From Thermohalobaculum sp039180675 (GTDB taxonomy: Bacteria > Pseudomonadota > Alphaproteobacteria > Rhodobacterales > Rhodobacteraceae), in contig JBCDDC010000002.1 of the NCBI GenBank assembly GCA_039180675.1, positions 124,001-188,000 on the forward strand: a stretch of 64,000 nucleotides of DNA. Direction: 5' to 3'. Positions 43,738 to 51,594 of the stretch are shown here, piece by piece; within the stretch, counting starts at the first letter, position 1, and every line of letters begins with the position of its first letter. The notes under the pieces were generated by a model, which searched no databases, had not been told where the DNA came from, and worked only from the letters and a program-made list of their open reading frames with translations. The position numbers were made by a program, and so were the translations under genes.

Positions 43738-45263
43738 GCCGCGCTCTCCCCCGTGACGCCAGCCATAAGCCTGCCGATCGTGGCCGTGTCGGCCTCTGTG
43801 CGCCTGACCACGCCCTCGATCCGCCCCTCGTTCATTACTGCGATCCGGTCTGAGAGGGCGAAGATCTCCTCAAGCTCTACGGAAACCAGCAAGATCGCGC
43901 AGCCCTGCGCCTTCAGCTCCTCGATCCGGTCGTTGATGAATTCTATCGCACCGATATCGACCCCACGGGTCGGTTGTCCGATCAGTAGGATCTTTGGAGC
44001 GGCCTCGATCTCCCGCGCAAGGATCAGCTTTTGCTGGTTGCCACCCGAGAAACCGGCCGAGCGCAGCATCGGGTCAGGCGGGCGGACATCGAAGCCATTC
44101 ATCAGGCGTGTGCAATGGCTTGTCAGGGCCGCCGGGCTTATCAGCCTTCCCTCACCCGTCCCCGGCCCGTGATGGTAGCCCAGGACGGCGTTCTCCCGCG
44201 CCTCGAAGGGCAGGACAAGGCCACGATGGTGGCGGTCTTCCGGAACATGAGCCAGGCCGAGTTTGCGCATCTCGGCGGGTCCCGCTGGATCCGCGCTCAC
44301 GATGCGACGGTTGCCGATGGTCAACTCGCCCTCCTGCATCGGCTCGATTCCGGAGAGGACATTCAGAAGCTCCGACTGACCGTTGCCCGATACACCGGCG
44401 ACGCCCAGAACCTCTCCCCCGTATAGCGTGAGAGAGACATCCTGCAGCCGGACGACCCCGTTGTTGTCGCGCCATGTCATGTCCTTGGCATCCAAGGCGG
44501 GCGCGCCCTGCGATGCAACGGCGGGCTCGCGCGTCAGCGAGACCTCACGCCCGACCATGAGGGCTGCGAGTTCACTCCCCGAAGTTACAGCGGTTTCCCG
44601 ATGGGCCACCATCTTGCCGCCGCGCATGACAGAGACCTGATCCGTGACGGCCATGATCTCGTTCAGCTTGTGCGTGATCAGCAGGATCGAGACCCCCTCG
44701 GACGCCAGCCCGCGCAGGATCTGGAACAGCCCCTCGGTTTCCTCCGGCGTCAGAACGCCAGTTGGCTCGTCAAGGATCAGCACCCGCGCGCCGCGACGCA
44801 GCGCCTTGATGATCTCGACGCGTTGCTGGACGCCAACGGGCAGATCACCCACGAGCGCGTCTGGGTCGACGGTCAGACCATAGTTTTGGGAGAGGCGCTC
44901 GAGCTCCTGACGATTTTCTTCCATCCCTTGAGCAAGCATCGGCCCGCCCTCGGCACCGAGCATCACATTCTCCAAAACGGTAAAGGTCTGGACCAGCATG
45001 AAGTGCTGATGAACCATGCCGATCCCAAGCGCGATCGCATCGGCGGAGCTGGCAATCGTGACCGCCTCGCCCTCAACCTCGATTGTGCCCGCATCGGCGC
45101 CGTAGAAGCCGTAGAGCACGGACATCAGGGTGGATTTGCCCGCTCCGTTCTCTCCAATCACACCATGGATCGAGCCCGGTTTGACCGTGAGATCGACGGC
45201 ATCATTGGCGATGACAGCTCCGAAACGCTTGGTAATACCCTGCATCCGGATCGCCGGTGTCAT
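43734..45263 (-). CDS. Nucleoside-type ABC transporter ATPase (double cassette)
   Basis: This 509-residue RbsA/YufO-type ATPase has two cassettes. The first has intact Walker A GENGAGKST (37-45) and VLILDEPTGVLTPEE. The second has the degenerate GVSGNGQSE in place of Walker A, as usual for the family, then FSGGNQQKLILAREIE and ILLIGQPTRGVDIGAIE. It is coupled on both sides by ATGA overlaps with the VOC gene and permease 1. The family imports ribo- and deoxyribonucleosides. Confidence 0.92.
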   Translation of the reverse strand: MTPAIRMQGITKRFGAVIANDAVDLTVKPGSIHGVIGENGAGKSTLMSVLYGFYGADAGTIEVEGEAVTIASSADAIALGIGMVHQHFMLVQTFTVLENVMLGAEGGPMLAQGMEENRQELERLSQNYGLTVDPDALVGDLPVGVQQRVEIIKALRRGARVLILDEPTGVLTPEETEGLFQILRGLASEGVSILLITHKLNEIMAVTDQVSVMRGGKMVAHRETAVTSGSELAALMVGREVSLTREPAVASQGAPALDAKDMTWRDNNGVVRLQDVSLTLYGGEVLGVAGVSGNGQSELLNVLSGIEPMQEGELTIGNRRIVSADPAGPAEMRKLGLAHVPEDRHHRGLVLPFEARENAVLGYHHGPGTGEGRLISPAALTSHCTRLMNGFDVRPPDPMLRSAGFSGGNQQKLILAREIEAAPKILLIGQPTRGVDIGAIEFINDRIEELKAQGCAILLVSVELEEIFALSDRIAVMNEGRIEGVVRRTEADTATIGRLMAGVTGESAA

Positions 45264-45706
45264 CTCTTGAACTCCGGGTCTGCTGCGACGAGTTCAACAG
45301 TGTTGCCCTCCGGATCCTCAGTGAAGATGCCCCGCCAACCGATCCATTTGAAATGTTCCACTCGGTAATCTTGGCCGATGCTGTCGTACCAGCGCATGAC
45401 GGCATCCTGCTCCTGCCAGGGCAGTGACAGGGCAAGATGGTGCAGCGATGATCCCGCGCCGGTTGCTGGCGCCTGTTCGGTCACCTTGTGGAGATCCGGT
45501 CTGCCGGCGCCCGGCCCGAACAGCGCGAGTACCGAGGTGTGCCCAGCATATCCATCGGCAATCTTGAAGAACGTGATGCCCTCGTCACGGTGGGAAAGGA
45601 CCTCGAGCCCGATCACGTCGCGATAGAATGCCTCCATCGCATCCATATCGGCGCAGCGGATCGCGATCTCGCCAAGCGCGCGGACATGAAAGCCTCTTTC
45701 AGCCAT
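45260..45706 (-). CDS. VOC-family (glyoxalase/bleomycin-resistance/dioxygenase) protein
   Basis: This 148-residue vicinal-oxygen-chelate fold protein has LGEIAIRCADMDAMEAFYRDVIGLEVLSH, SSLHHLALSLP and IFTEDPEGNTVELV. These carry likely metal ligands (a central His and a C-terminal Glu in the second repeat). VOC proteins isomerise, hydrolyse or oxygenate small molecules; the substrate is unknown. It lies between the binding protein and the ATPase, and ATGA coupling to the ATPase argues for a role in the nucleoside pathway. Confidence 0.85.
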   Translation of the reverse strand: MAERGFHVRALGEIAIRCADMDAMEAFYRDVIGLEVLSHRDEGITFFKIADGYAGHTSVLALFGPGAGRPDLHKVTEQAPATGAGSSLHHLALSLPWQEQDAVMRWYDSIGQDYRVEHFKWIGWRGIFTEDPEGNTVELVAADPEFKR

Positions 45707-45739
45707 GCCGCGCGCCCCCTGTTCGCTTGAGCCGCCTGA

Positions 45740-46732
45740 TCAGAACGGGCAGTTCGAGTCGCTCTCGTAGTTGTGGACCTGAATATCACCCGAGAGGATC
45801 CCGGCCTTCGCCGCCTCGACGGCCGCTGTGATCTCGTCGTTCAACAGCGGTTCATTGTTCTCGTCGACGGCCCAGTCGATGCCCTCCTCGGCAATCCCGA
45901 GGCTCAGGATACCCGGGGTGAATTCGCCGTTCTTGGCGTCCGTGAAGGTCTGGTAGGCAGCGACATCGACCCGCTTCAGCATCGAGGTGAGGACGGAGCC
46001 CGGGGCGATCCCGTTCTGGTTGGAGTCGACTCCAATCGCCAGCTTGCCCGCGTCGGCCGCTGCCCGAATGACGCCCAACCCCGTGCCCCCGGCGGCCTGA
46101 TAGATCACGTCGGCTCCGCGGTCGATCTGCGCCTGAGCGAGTTCCGCGCCCTTGGTGGGGTCATTCCACGCGGCCGGTGTCGTGCCGGTCATGTTCTGGA
46201 GCACATCGGATGCGCCTGCAGCTTTCGCACCTTGAGCGTATCCGCAAGCGAATTTACGGATCAGTGGGATATCCATGCCACCGATGAAGCCAACCTTGCC
46301 TGTCTCTGAGGCCTTCGCCGCCGCGACGCCGACCAGATAGCTGCCTTCATGCTCGCGGAAGGCGTATTGGCGCAGGTTGGGCCGGTCGAGCCAATTCACA
46401 TCGATGATCGCAAACTGGACATCCGGATGGTCTCCTGCCACCGCATCGATGGCATCCGCCTGCGCGAAGCCGACGCCGAGGACGACAGTTGCCCCGCGCG
46501 AGACCATGCGGCGCATCGCCTGCTCGCGCTGGGCTTCGTTCGTCACCTCGAACTCCATGACCTCGACGCCGGACTCGTCCATGAACTTCTGGACCCCGTT
46601 CCAGACGCCTTCGTTGAAGCTTTTGTCGAATTTGCCGCCCATATCGAAGATCACGGCGGGCTTGAACTCGGCCGCCCAGGCAGAACTTGCGATCAGGGCT
46701 GCGGCGGCACCTGCGATGAGGGATTTCAGCAT
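45740..46732 (-). CDS. BMP-family ABC substrate-binding protein (nucleoside-binding)
   Basis: This 330-residue periplasmic binding protein has a signal peptide (LIAGAAAALIASSAWA) without a lipobox. The mature domain has PAVIFDMGGKFDKSFNEGVWNG, GSYLVGVAAAKASETGKVGFIGGMDIPLI and GVDSNQNGIAPGSVLTSMLKRVD, the BMP/PnrA family pattern. PnrA-like proteins bind purine or pyrimidine nucleosides. It lies between the oxygenase and the VOC gene. Confidence 0.92.
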   Translation of the reverse strand: MLKSLIAGAAAALIASSAWAAEFKPAVIFDMGGKFDKSFNEGVWNGVQKFMDESGVEVMEFEVTNEAQREQAMRRMVSRGATVVLGVGFAQADAIDAVAGDHPDVQFAIIDVNWLDRPNLRQYAFREHEGSYLVGVAAAKASETGKVGFIGGMDIPLIRKFACGYAQGAKAAGASDVLQNMTGTTPAAWNDPTKGAELAQAQIDRGADVIYQAAGGTGLGVIRAAADAGKLAIGVDSNQNGIAPGSVLTSMLKRVDVAAYQTFTDAKNGEFTPGILSLGIAEEGIDWAVDENNEPLLNDEITAAVEAAKAGILSGDIQVHNYESDSNCPF

Positions 46733-46747
46733 CGTTCTCTCCTTGGT

Positions 46748-47587
46748 CTAGGTCTTGAGGCCGATCTCGCGCAGCCTTTCATTCAGGAAGTCATCCGCGG
46801 TCGTGCCGGGTTTCAGCGTCACCTCCGGCCGGGGATGCAGGAACATCGGCATCGAGAAACGCGCGCCGGTATCGGTCTTCTCAGGGTTCACCACCCGGTG
46901 CTGGGTGGAGGGATAGTAGCCGCCTGTCGCCATCTCCAGCATGTCACCGGCATTGATCGCGATCATGCCCGGGTCACAAGGCACCGCATGCCAGTTCCCG
47001 TCGGTATCCATAGCCTCTAGACCGGGCGCCGAGCCAGCGAGAAGCACTGTAATCAGGTTGATATCGCCATGGGCCGCGGCGCGCACAGCACCCGGCTCCG
47101 GTGCCTCATCAACGGGTGGGTAATGGAGAATGCGCAGAAGGTTCTGCTTCGATCCCGCCAGCATCTGTGGCAAGGGCTCCGAGAGCATGCCGGTGACCTC
47201 CGGCGGGCTGTTGTCCTGGATCCAGGTCAGCAGCGTCTGACCGATGCCGACCAGATCGTCGAACATCGCGCGCGTATCGGGTTCCAGCTCCGGCGGGACG
47301 CGGCCGTCAGGATAGACGTGATAGAACTCCTTGAGATCTTTCGCCTTGGCATCCTTCGCGTTCTCGGATCGGAAAGGAAAGAAGCCGTCCTGACGTTCAG
47401 GATTTACCGTCCAGTCAGTTTTGCTCTCAGAATTGAAGAATCCGCCCCACTGTTGGTAGGTCTGCGCAATTCTGTCCGTCGCGATCGGGTGGTCGGTGAG
47501 AACCGCGAAACCGGTCTCCCGCAGCGACTTCGCGAATGCCTTTGGCGCGCCGGGGTCGGTGTAGGAAACAGTGGCGATCTCGAACAT
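46748..47587 (-). CDS. Isopenicillin-N-synthase-like 2-oxoglutarate/Fe(II) oxygenase
   Basis: This 279-residue non-heme iron oxygenase has the 2-His-1-carboxylate triad as His173-x-Asp175 (AAHGDINLITVL) and His230 (STQHRVVNP). The 2-oxoglutarate-binding Arg243/Ser245 lie in ARFSMPMF. The N-terminal DIOX_N-like part has FAKSLRETGFAVLTDHPIA. Thymine-7-hydroxylase is one known member of this superfamily branch, which makes base or deoxynucleoside oxidation plausible. It sits between the nucleoside hydrolase and the nucleoside-binding protein. Substrate is inferred, not proved. Confidence 0.88.
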   Translation of the reverse strand: MFEIATVSYTDPGAPKAFAKSLRETGFAVLTDHPIATDRIAQTYQQWGGFFNSESKTDWTVNPERQDGFFPFRSENAKDAKAKDLKEFYHVYPDGRVPPELEPDTRAMFDDLVGIGQTLLTWIQDNSPPEVTGMLSEPLPQMLAGSKQNLLRILHYPPVDEAPEPGAVRAAAHGDINLITVLLAGSAPGLEAMDTDGNWHAVPCDPGMIAINAGDMLEMATGGYYPSTQHRVVNPEKTDTGARFSMPMFLHPRPEVTLKPGTTADDFLNERLREIGLKT

Positions 47588-47614
47588 GAACTCTGTTATC
47601 GCGCTTGCCCGGGA

Positions 47615-48541
47615 TCACGGCAAGGGTCCTTTACCAATGACGTCGAGGAAACGGTGCTTCAGTGCGGTTCCGTCCACGTCGACGCAGATCTTGATTGGGG
47701 CCCGCCCGTCATGTGCGGCAATCGTGGCGCCGATCTGCTCTCCCTCTAGCACGGCGGTCAGCGGAACCTCATCAACGGTCAAGAGCCCAGGTTCGATGGC
47801 GGCAATGACAGCACTGGGATCGTGCAGGAAACAGGCATCGATACTGAGCTTTTCGCGATGAAAGCTTATATAGAAGCGGACCGCGTCGCGAAGGAAAGTC
47901 CCGGCCTTGGGTTTGAGCTCCGACAGCGCATCGAAATCGGCCTGAGTGCACCGGATTTTCTCGGTCACGTTCAGCCCGACGAGACGCATCGGCCAGCGGG
48001 TGTTGAAGACAATCTCCGCCGCGTGAGGATCCTGCCAGATATTCGCCTCGGCGAAGCCGGTGACATTGCCGCCCCGGCCATAGGCGCCTCCCATAATGAC
48101 CACCTCACGCACCATCTCTGCGATACCATGGTCCCGGCGCAGCGCAGTTGCGAGGTTGGTGAGCGGGCCGATAGGGATCAGGGTGACCTCTCCCGGATAG
48201 CCACGTACGGTATCGATGATCAGGTCGGCCGCATCGTTTTGATGCGGCTCCGCCTCCGCCAAAGGCAGCGCGACGCCGCCAAAACCGTCCTCGCCATGTA
48301 CGAAATCGGGATGGGGTTGCGGCGCGATCTCGAGAGGCTGCGCCGCGCCCTTCGCAACTGGGATCTCACGGTCGAGATAGGCAACGAGTGCGAGCGCGTT
48401 CCGGGTCGCTTGTTCAACCGGCACATTGCCGAAGACCGTGGTCAAACCAACGAGATCTAACTCCGGATCGCTCAGCGCGTAGATGATTGCCATCGCGTCA
48501 TCAATGCCCGGGTCGGTGTCTATCAGCACTTTTTGCGGCAT
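47615..48541 (-). CDS. Nucleoside hydrolase
   Basis: This 308-residue inosine-uridine-preferring-type nucleoside hydrolase cleaves N-glycosidic bonds to a free base and ribose. The calcium-binding motif is LIDTDPGIDDAMAI. Other family segments are LTTVFGNVPVEQATRNA, GPLTNLATALRRD, IMGGAYGRGGNVT and AEANIWQDPHAAEIVF. The start shares a base with the ribokinase stop. With the ribokinase it converts imported nucleosides to base and ribose 5-phosphate. Confidence 0.92.
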   Translation of the reverse strand: MPQKVLIDTDPGIDDAMAIIYALSDPELDLVGLTTVFGNVPVEQATRNALALVAYLDREIPVAKGAAQPLEIAPQPHPDFVHGEDGFGGVALPLAEAEPHQNDAADLIIDTVRGYPGEVTLIPIGPLTNLATALRRDHGIAEMVREVVIMGGAYGRGGNVTGFAEANIWQDPHAAEIVFNTRWPMRLVGLNVTEKIRCTQADFDALSELKPKAGTFLRDAVRFYISFHREKLSIDACFLHDPSAVIAAIEPGLLTVDEVPLTAVLEGEQIGATIAAHDGRAPIKICVDVDGTALKHRFLDVIGKGPLP

Positions 48542-49416
48542 CAGGCGTTGTCTCTCAGAAACTCGTCGACTTCAGTGGCCGACGGTATCGCATCGCCTGC
48601 ACCGGGCCGCGTGACCTGAACTGCAGCCGCCGCAGCCGCACGCCTTAGCGCTTCGGCGAAATTGTGGCCTTGATCAAGCCAGGCAAGAAAGGTTCCGAGG
48701 AAGGTATCGCCGGCGCCCGTCGTGTCGACAGCCGTCACCGGAAAAGCGTCGATCGACACCCTTTCCCCCTCGGAAATCACATAAGCCCCCGTTGCGCCCT
48801 CGGTCACCAGCAGTATCGGCACCAGAATTTCCTCGATCGGGCATCCGAGATGCCCAGCCAGCGCAGCCGCCTCTCCGCTGTTGACGGCAAGAAGATCGGC
48901 ATGAGGTAGAACAGCCGCGGTAGCGTCGGCCCCGAACGGTGCGGCGGCGTAGGCGACTTTCATCCCCGCCGCTCGAGCGGCTTTGGCAGCTTCCGCAACA
49001 CTGTTAGTCTCGTTCTGGCAAAGCCACCAATCCCCCTTCTGCGCATGTGTCAGGGCGTTCGACGCCGACTGCAGGTCAAGCTGCCGGTTGGCACCGCCGT
49101 GGATCACGATCTGGTTCTCACCATCAGGGGTTACAAAAATGACCGCGTGACCCGTCGCCGCCTCAACGACCGGTACAGTCGAAAGCCCGATACCCGCCGC
49201 GGCGAGCTTTGAAAGCGCCCATTCGCCGTCGTGGCCTACGGCGCCGATCATCTCGACCGTTGCACCGGCTGCCCTGGCGGCCAGCGCCTGATTGGCGCCC
49301 TTGCCGCCGAGATGCACCTGATACGATGTATCGCTCAGCGTCTCGCCCGGTTGGGGGAAGTGCGGCACGGTGTGGACATGGTCGATATTGATCGAGCCGT
49401 AGCAGAAGATGGTCAT
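48541..49416 (-). CDS. rbsK: Ribokinase-family sugar kinase
   Basis: This 291-residue PfkB-family kinase has GSINIDHVHTVPHFPQPGE at the N-terminus, GGKGANQALAARAAG and the catalytic GAGDTFLGTF (Asp in DTTGAGD). It probably phosphorylates ribose released by the adjacent hydrolase. It is coupled to the TrpF-like gene by ATGA and to the hydrolase by TGATG. Deoxyribose or another pentose is possible. Confidence 0.88.
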   Translation of the reverse strand: MTIFCYGSINIDHVHTVPHFPQPGETLSDTSYQVHLGGKGANQALAARAAGATVEMIGAVGHDGEWALSKLAAAGIGLSTVPVVEAATGHAVIFVTPDGENQIVIHGGANRQLDLQSASNALTHAQKGDWWLCQNETNSVAEAAKAARAAGMKVAYAAAPFGADATAAVLPHADLLAVNSGEAAALAGHLGCPIEEILVPILLVTEGATGAYVISEGERVSIDAFPVTAVDTTGAGDTFLGTFLAWLDQGHNFAEALRRAAAAAAVQVTRPGAGDAIPSATEVDEFLRDNA

Positions 49417-50072
49417 TCAGCCCCCCGGATCGCGGCCATGAAAGTCGAGAGCTTTGCGTCATCGAGATTGCCATTGGTTCGCACGCCTGAACAGACGTCT
49501 ATGCCGTGCGGCCGCACCTGGCGGATCGCGTCTCCGACATTCTCGCTGTGTAAGCCGCCGGCCAGGAAGACTGGCCGTGCTGCTGCCTCGACACAGGCGC
49601 GGCTGATTGCCCAATCATGCACCCGGCCTGTCCCGCCGAGCTCGTCATCCTTCGGCCGGCCGGAGTCGAGGAGGAAAGCATCGGGCTTGTCTCCGTAAGT
49701 CGAGATCTGTTCGACCGCACGCGTGCCATCCACGTGAATGACCTGTATCCGCTGGATAGTAGGGACTTCTGTCGCCAGCAAATCATGAACCTCCGGCGCA
49801 AGTTGCCTTACGATCTGAATCGCGCCAGGCTGCACCAACCGGATCTCGGCTATCAAATCCTCAGCCGAGTGGGCCGCGCTCAACAGGACGGATGTCACCT
49901 GTTGTGGGCAAGTCCTCGCCACCCTAGCGGCTGCCGCCAAGGTTATGGTTCCGGGACCCGATGGCATTGGGCCGACCAAGCCTATCAGATTGGCCCCGAG
50001 ACGCGCGGCGATGGCGAGCTCCTTCTCGGTCCCGATACAGCATATCTTGGTGCGGCATCCGCCTGTCTGCAT
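49413..50072 (-). CDS. TrpF-like phosphoribosylanthranilate isomerase paralogue
   Basis: This 219-residue TIM-barrel protein of the PRAI family carries the catalytic pair Cys11 (TKICCIGT) and Asp136 (FLLDSGRP). The phosphate-binding GGTGRVHDW and LAGGLHSENV segments are present. TrpF converts a phosphoribosylamine to an enol ribulose phosphate by Amadori rearrangement. No other tryptophan gene is nearby. It leads the nucleoside operon instead, so it may act on an N-ribosyl 5-phosphate from nucleoside breakdown, or simply be a second TrpF. Its operon context is atypical. Confidence 0.82.
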   Translation of the reverse strand: MQTGGCRTKICCIGTEKELAIAARLGANLIGLVGPMPSGPGTITLAAAARVARTCPQQVTSVLLSAAHSAEDLIAEIRLVQPGAIQIVRQLAPEVHDLLATEVPTIQRIQVIHVDGTRAVEQISTYGDKPDAFLLDSGRPKDDELGGTGRVHDWAISRACVEAAARPVFLAGGLHSENVGDAIRQVRPHGIDVCSGVRTNGNLDDAKLSTFMAAIRGAE

Positions 50073-50109
50073 CTTCCTCGTCCCCGAAATGCCCGAAATG
50101 AGTGATCTT

Positions 50110-50143
50110 TCACCTGCTGGTGACAGACTGACATGAATTCATG
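50110..50143. promoter_or_regulatory. Operator-like palindromes in the nucleoside-operon/STAS divergent gap
   Basis: TCACC-TGCT-GGTGA (50110-50123) and the perfect 12-bp palindrome CATGAATTCATG (50132-50143) lie between the TrpF-like start (50072) and the STAS start. Just before them CCCGAAATG occurs twice in tandem (50083-50100). They are the best candidates for control of the nucleoside operon. No regulator is encoded in the operon. Confidence 0.4.
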
Positions 50144-50208
50144 GTCGGGTCTGTATTTTGCTGTTTGCCTCTGGTAGCGTCGGGCTCGCAAGAACGGGTT
50201 TCAAGCCA

Positions 50209-50580
50209 ATGACGGACCAGTCAAATCAGTCTCCTCTGACAGTGAATGCGACCAAGCTCAACAAGTGCTGGATCGCGCAGATTGCGGGGCGTGTCGATCA
50301 CACCAATGCGACGCTGTTCCTTACGGAGTTGGAGGGCGTAACCTCCCAGCTCGCGGAAAGGGAAGGGATCGTTCTCGATTTCTCAGGGCTTGAGTTCATC
50401 ACATCGGCTGGTCTGCGAGGTCTCGTGATCGCGCAGAAGAAGCTGGGAGACTCCGGCTCGAAGCTTGCGATCACCGGGCTGACCGGCACCGTTGCAGACG
50501 TTTTTCGCATTTCCCGTTTTGATACGCTCTTCCCTGTAGCCGAAACGGCCGAGGCGGCCTCTGCTCTGGTCACAGGTTGA
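50209..50580 (+). CDS. STAS-domain anti-sigma factor antagonist
   Basis: This 123-residue SpoIIAA-like STAS protein has IAQIAGRVDHTNATLFLTEL and the signature VLDFSGLEFITSAGLRGLVIAQ. Ser66 in ITSAGL is the expected phosphorylation site that gates binding to an anti-sigma kinase. The start is ATG 50209 (a TTG-type extension to 50158 is possible). It lies just before an MBL protein and a CHASE2-SpoIIE phosphatase; the phosphatase is the natural partner. No anti-sigma kinase is visible in the window. Confidence 0.9.
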   Translation: MTDQSNQSPLTVNATKLNKCWIAQIAGRVDHTNATLFLTELEGVTSQLAEREGIVLDFSGLEFITSAGLRGLVIAQKKLGDSGSKLAITGLTGTVADVFRISRFDTLFPVAETAEAASALVTG

Positions 50581-50625
50581 AAAGCGCGTCATAATCCGCT
50601 CGTCGCAGTGGAGTAGGGTCCGCTC

Positions 50626-51594
50626 ATGGCCATGAAGATAAAGTTTTGGGGGACCCGAGGGTCCATCCCGACCCCTGCGATGCCCGAGGCGCGGATCGAT
50701 CGCATCAGAACCATTCTTAACGCGGCGACACCTGAGAATATCGCGAGCCCAGAGGCAGTGGATGCCTTCATCGACAGTGGTTGCGGAGGGGCGCTGCCAA
50801 CCATTTATGGTGGCAACACAGCCTGTGTGCACGTCGCTGGAGACGATGGCCGGGATCTGTTGATCGATTTTGGCTCGGGGGCGCGAGAATATGCGGGTCA
50901 TATCCTCAGGACCACGGGCCCGGTGTCGAGTGAACCCTTTCATGTCCTGATGTCTCATCTGCACTGGGACCACATCATGGGCTTCCCCTTCTTCGTCCCC
51001 GCTTACATCCCGGGGAATACGGTGCACATTTATGCCTGCCACCCCGATGCGGAGGCAGCGTTCCGGCGCCAGCACGGGGCGCCATCATTCCCGGTCCCGT
51101 TCGAGGTTCTGGGGGCGGATGTTCGATTCCACACCCTCGACCCGACAGAGACAGTCGAGATCAACGGTTTCGAGGTAACCCCGCATCTCTTGCATCACGC
51201 TGGTGACGCCTACGCCTTTCGCATCAAGCAAGGCGGGTCGGATATCGTCTATGCCTCGGATGGCGAGCACAAACCGCACCTGATTTCCGACACCTACCCT
51301 TATGTCCAGTTCATCAAGGACACCGATCTCCTGATTTTCGATGCTCAGTACTCGCTGGCCGAGACCGTTTCGGTGAAGGAGGACTGGGGGCATTCATCCA
51401 ACTTCGTCGGTGTCGAGCTTGCGCTGCGCGGCGGTGTCGGCAAGCTGGTGTTCATCCACCATGAGCCCCTCAATTCCGACGAGAAACTGGATGAGATCGT
51501 GGCGGAGGCTCGCCAGATAGAGCGGATGATGCGTGAGAACCGCCCGCAAGTGCACGTCTCCGCCGCCTACGACGGGCTTGAGCTTGAACTCTGA
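50626..51594 (+). CDS. MBL-fold metallo-hydrolase (signalling-associated)
   Basis: This 322-residue protein has FWGTRGSIPTP and GGNTACVHV near the N-terminus, then the metal motif SHLHWDHIMGFPFF. Later ligands lie in HLLHHAGDAYAFRI, VYASDGEH, LLIFDAQY and WGHSSN, with FIHHEP near the end. This RNase Z/phosphodiesterase-like branch occurs beside signalling proteins. The stop lies inside the 5' end of the CHASE2-SpoIIE frame, consistent with coupling. Substrate unknown; a cyclic nucleotide is one possibility. Confidence 0.85.
   Translation: MAMKIKFWGTRGSIPTPAMPEARIDRIRTILNAATPENIASPEAVDAFIDSGCGGALPTIYGGNTACVHVAGDDGRDLLIDFGSGAREYAGHILRTTGPVSSEPFHVLMSHLHWDHIMGFPFFVPAYIPGNTVHIYACHPDAEAAFRRQHGAPSFPVPFEVLGADVRFHTLDPTETVEINGFEVTPHLLHHAGDAYAFRIKQGGSDIVYASDGEHKPHLISDTYPYVQFIKDTDLLIFDAQYSLAETVSVKEDWGHSSNFVGVELALRGGVGKLVFIHHEPLNSDEKLDEIVAEARQIERMMRENRPQVHVSAAYDGLELEL

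Noticed and set aside
50083..50100. Tandem CCCGAAATG repeat as CRISPR or microsatellite
   Set aside because: There are only two copies with no spacers; treated as possible regulatory sequence.
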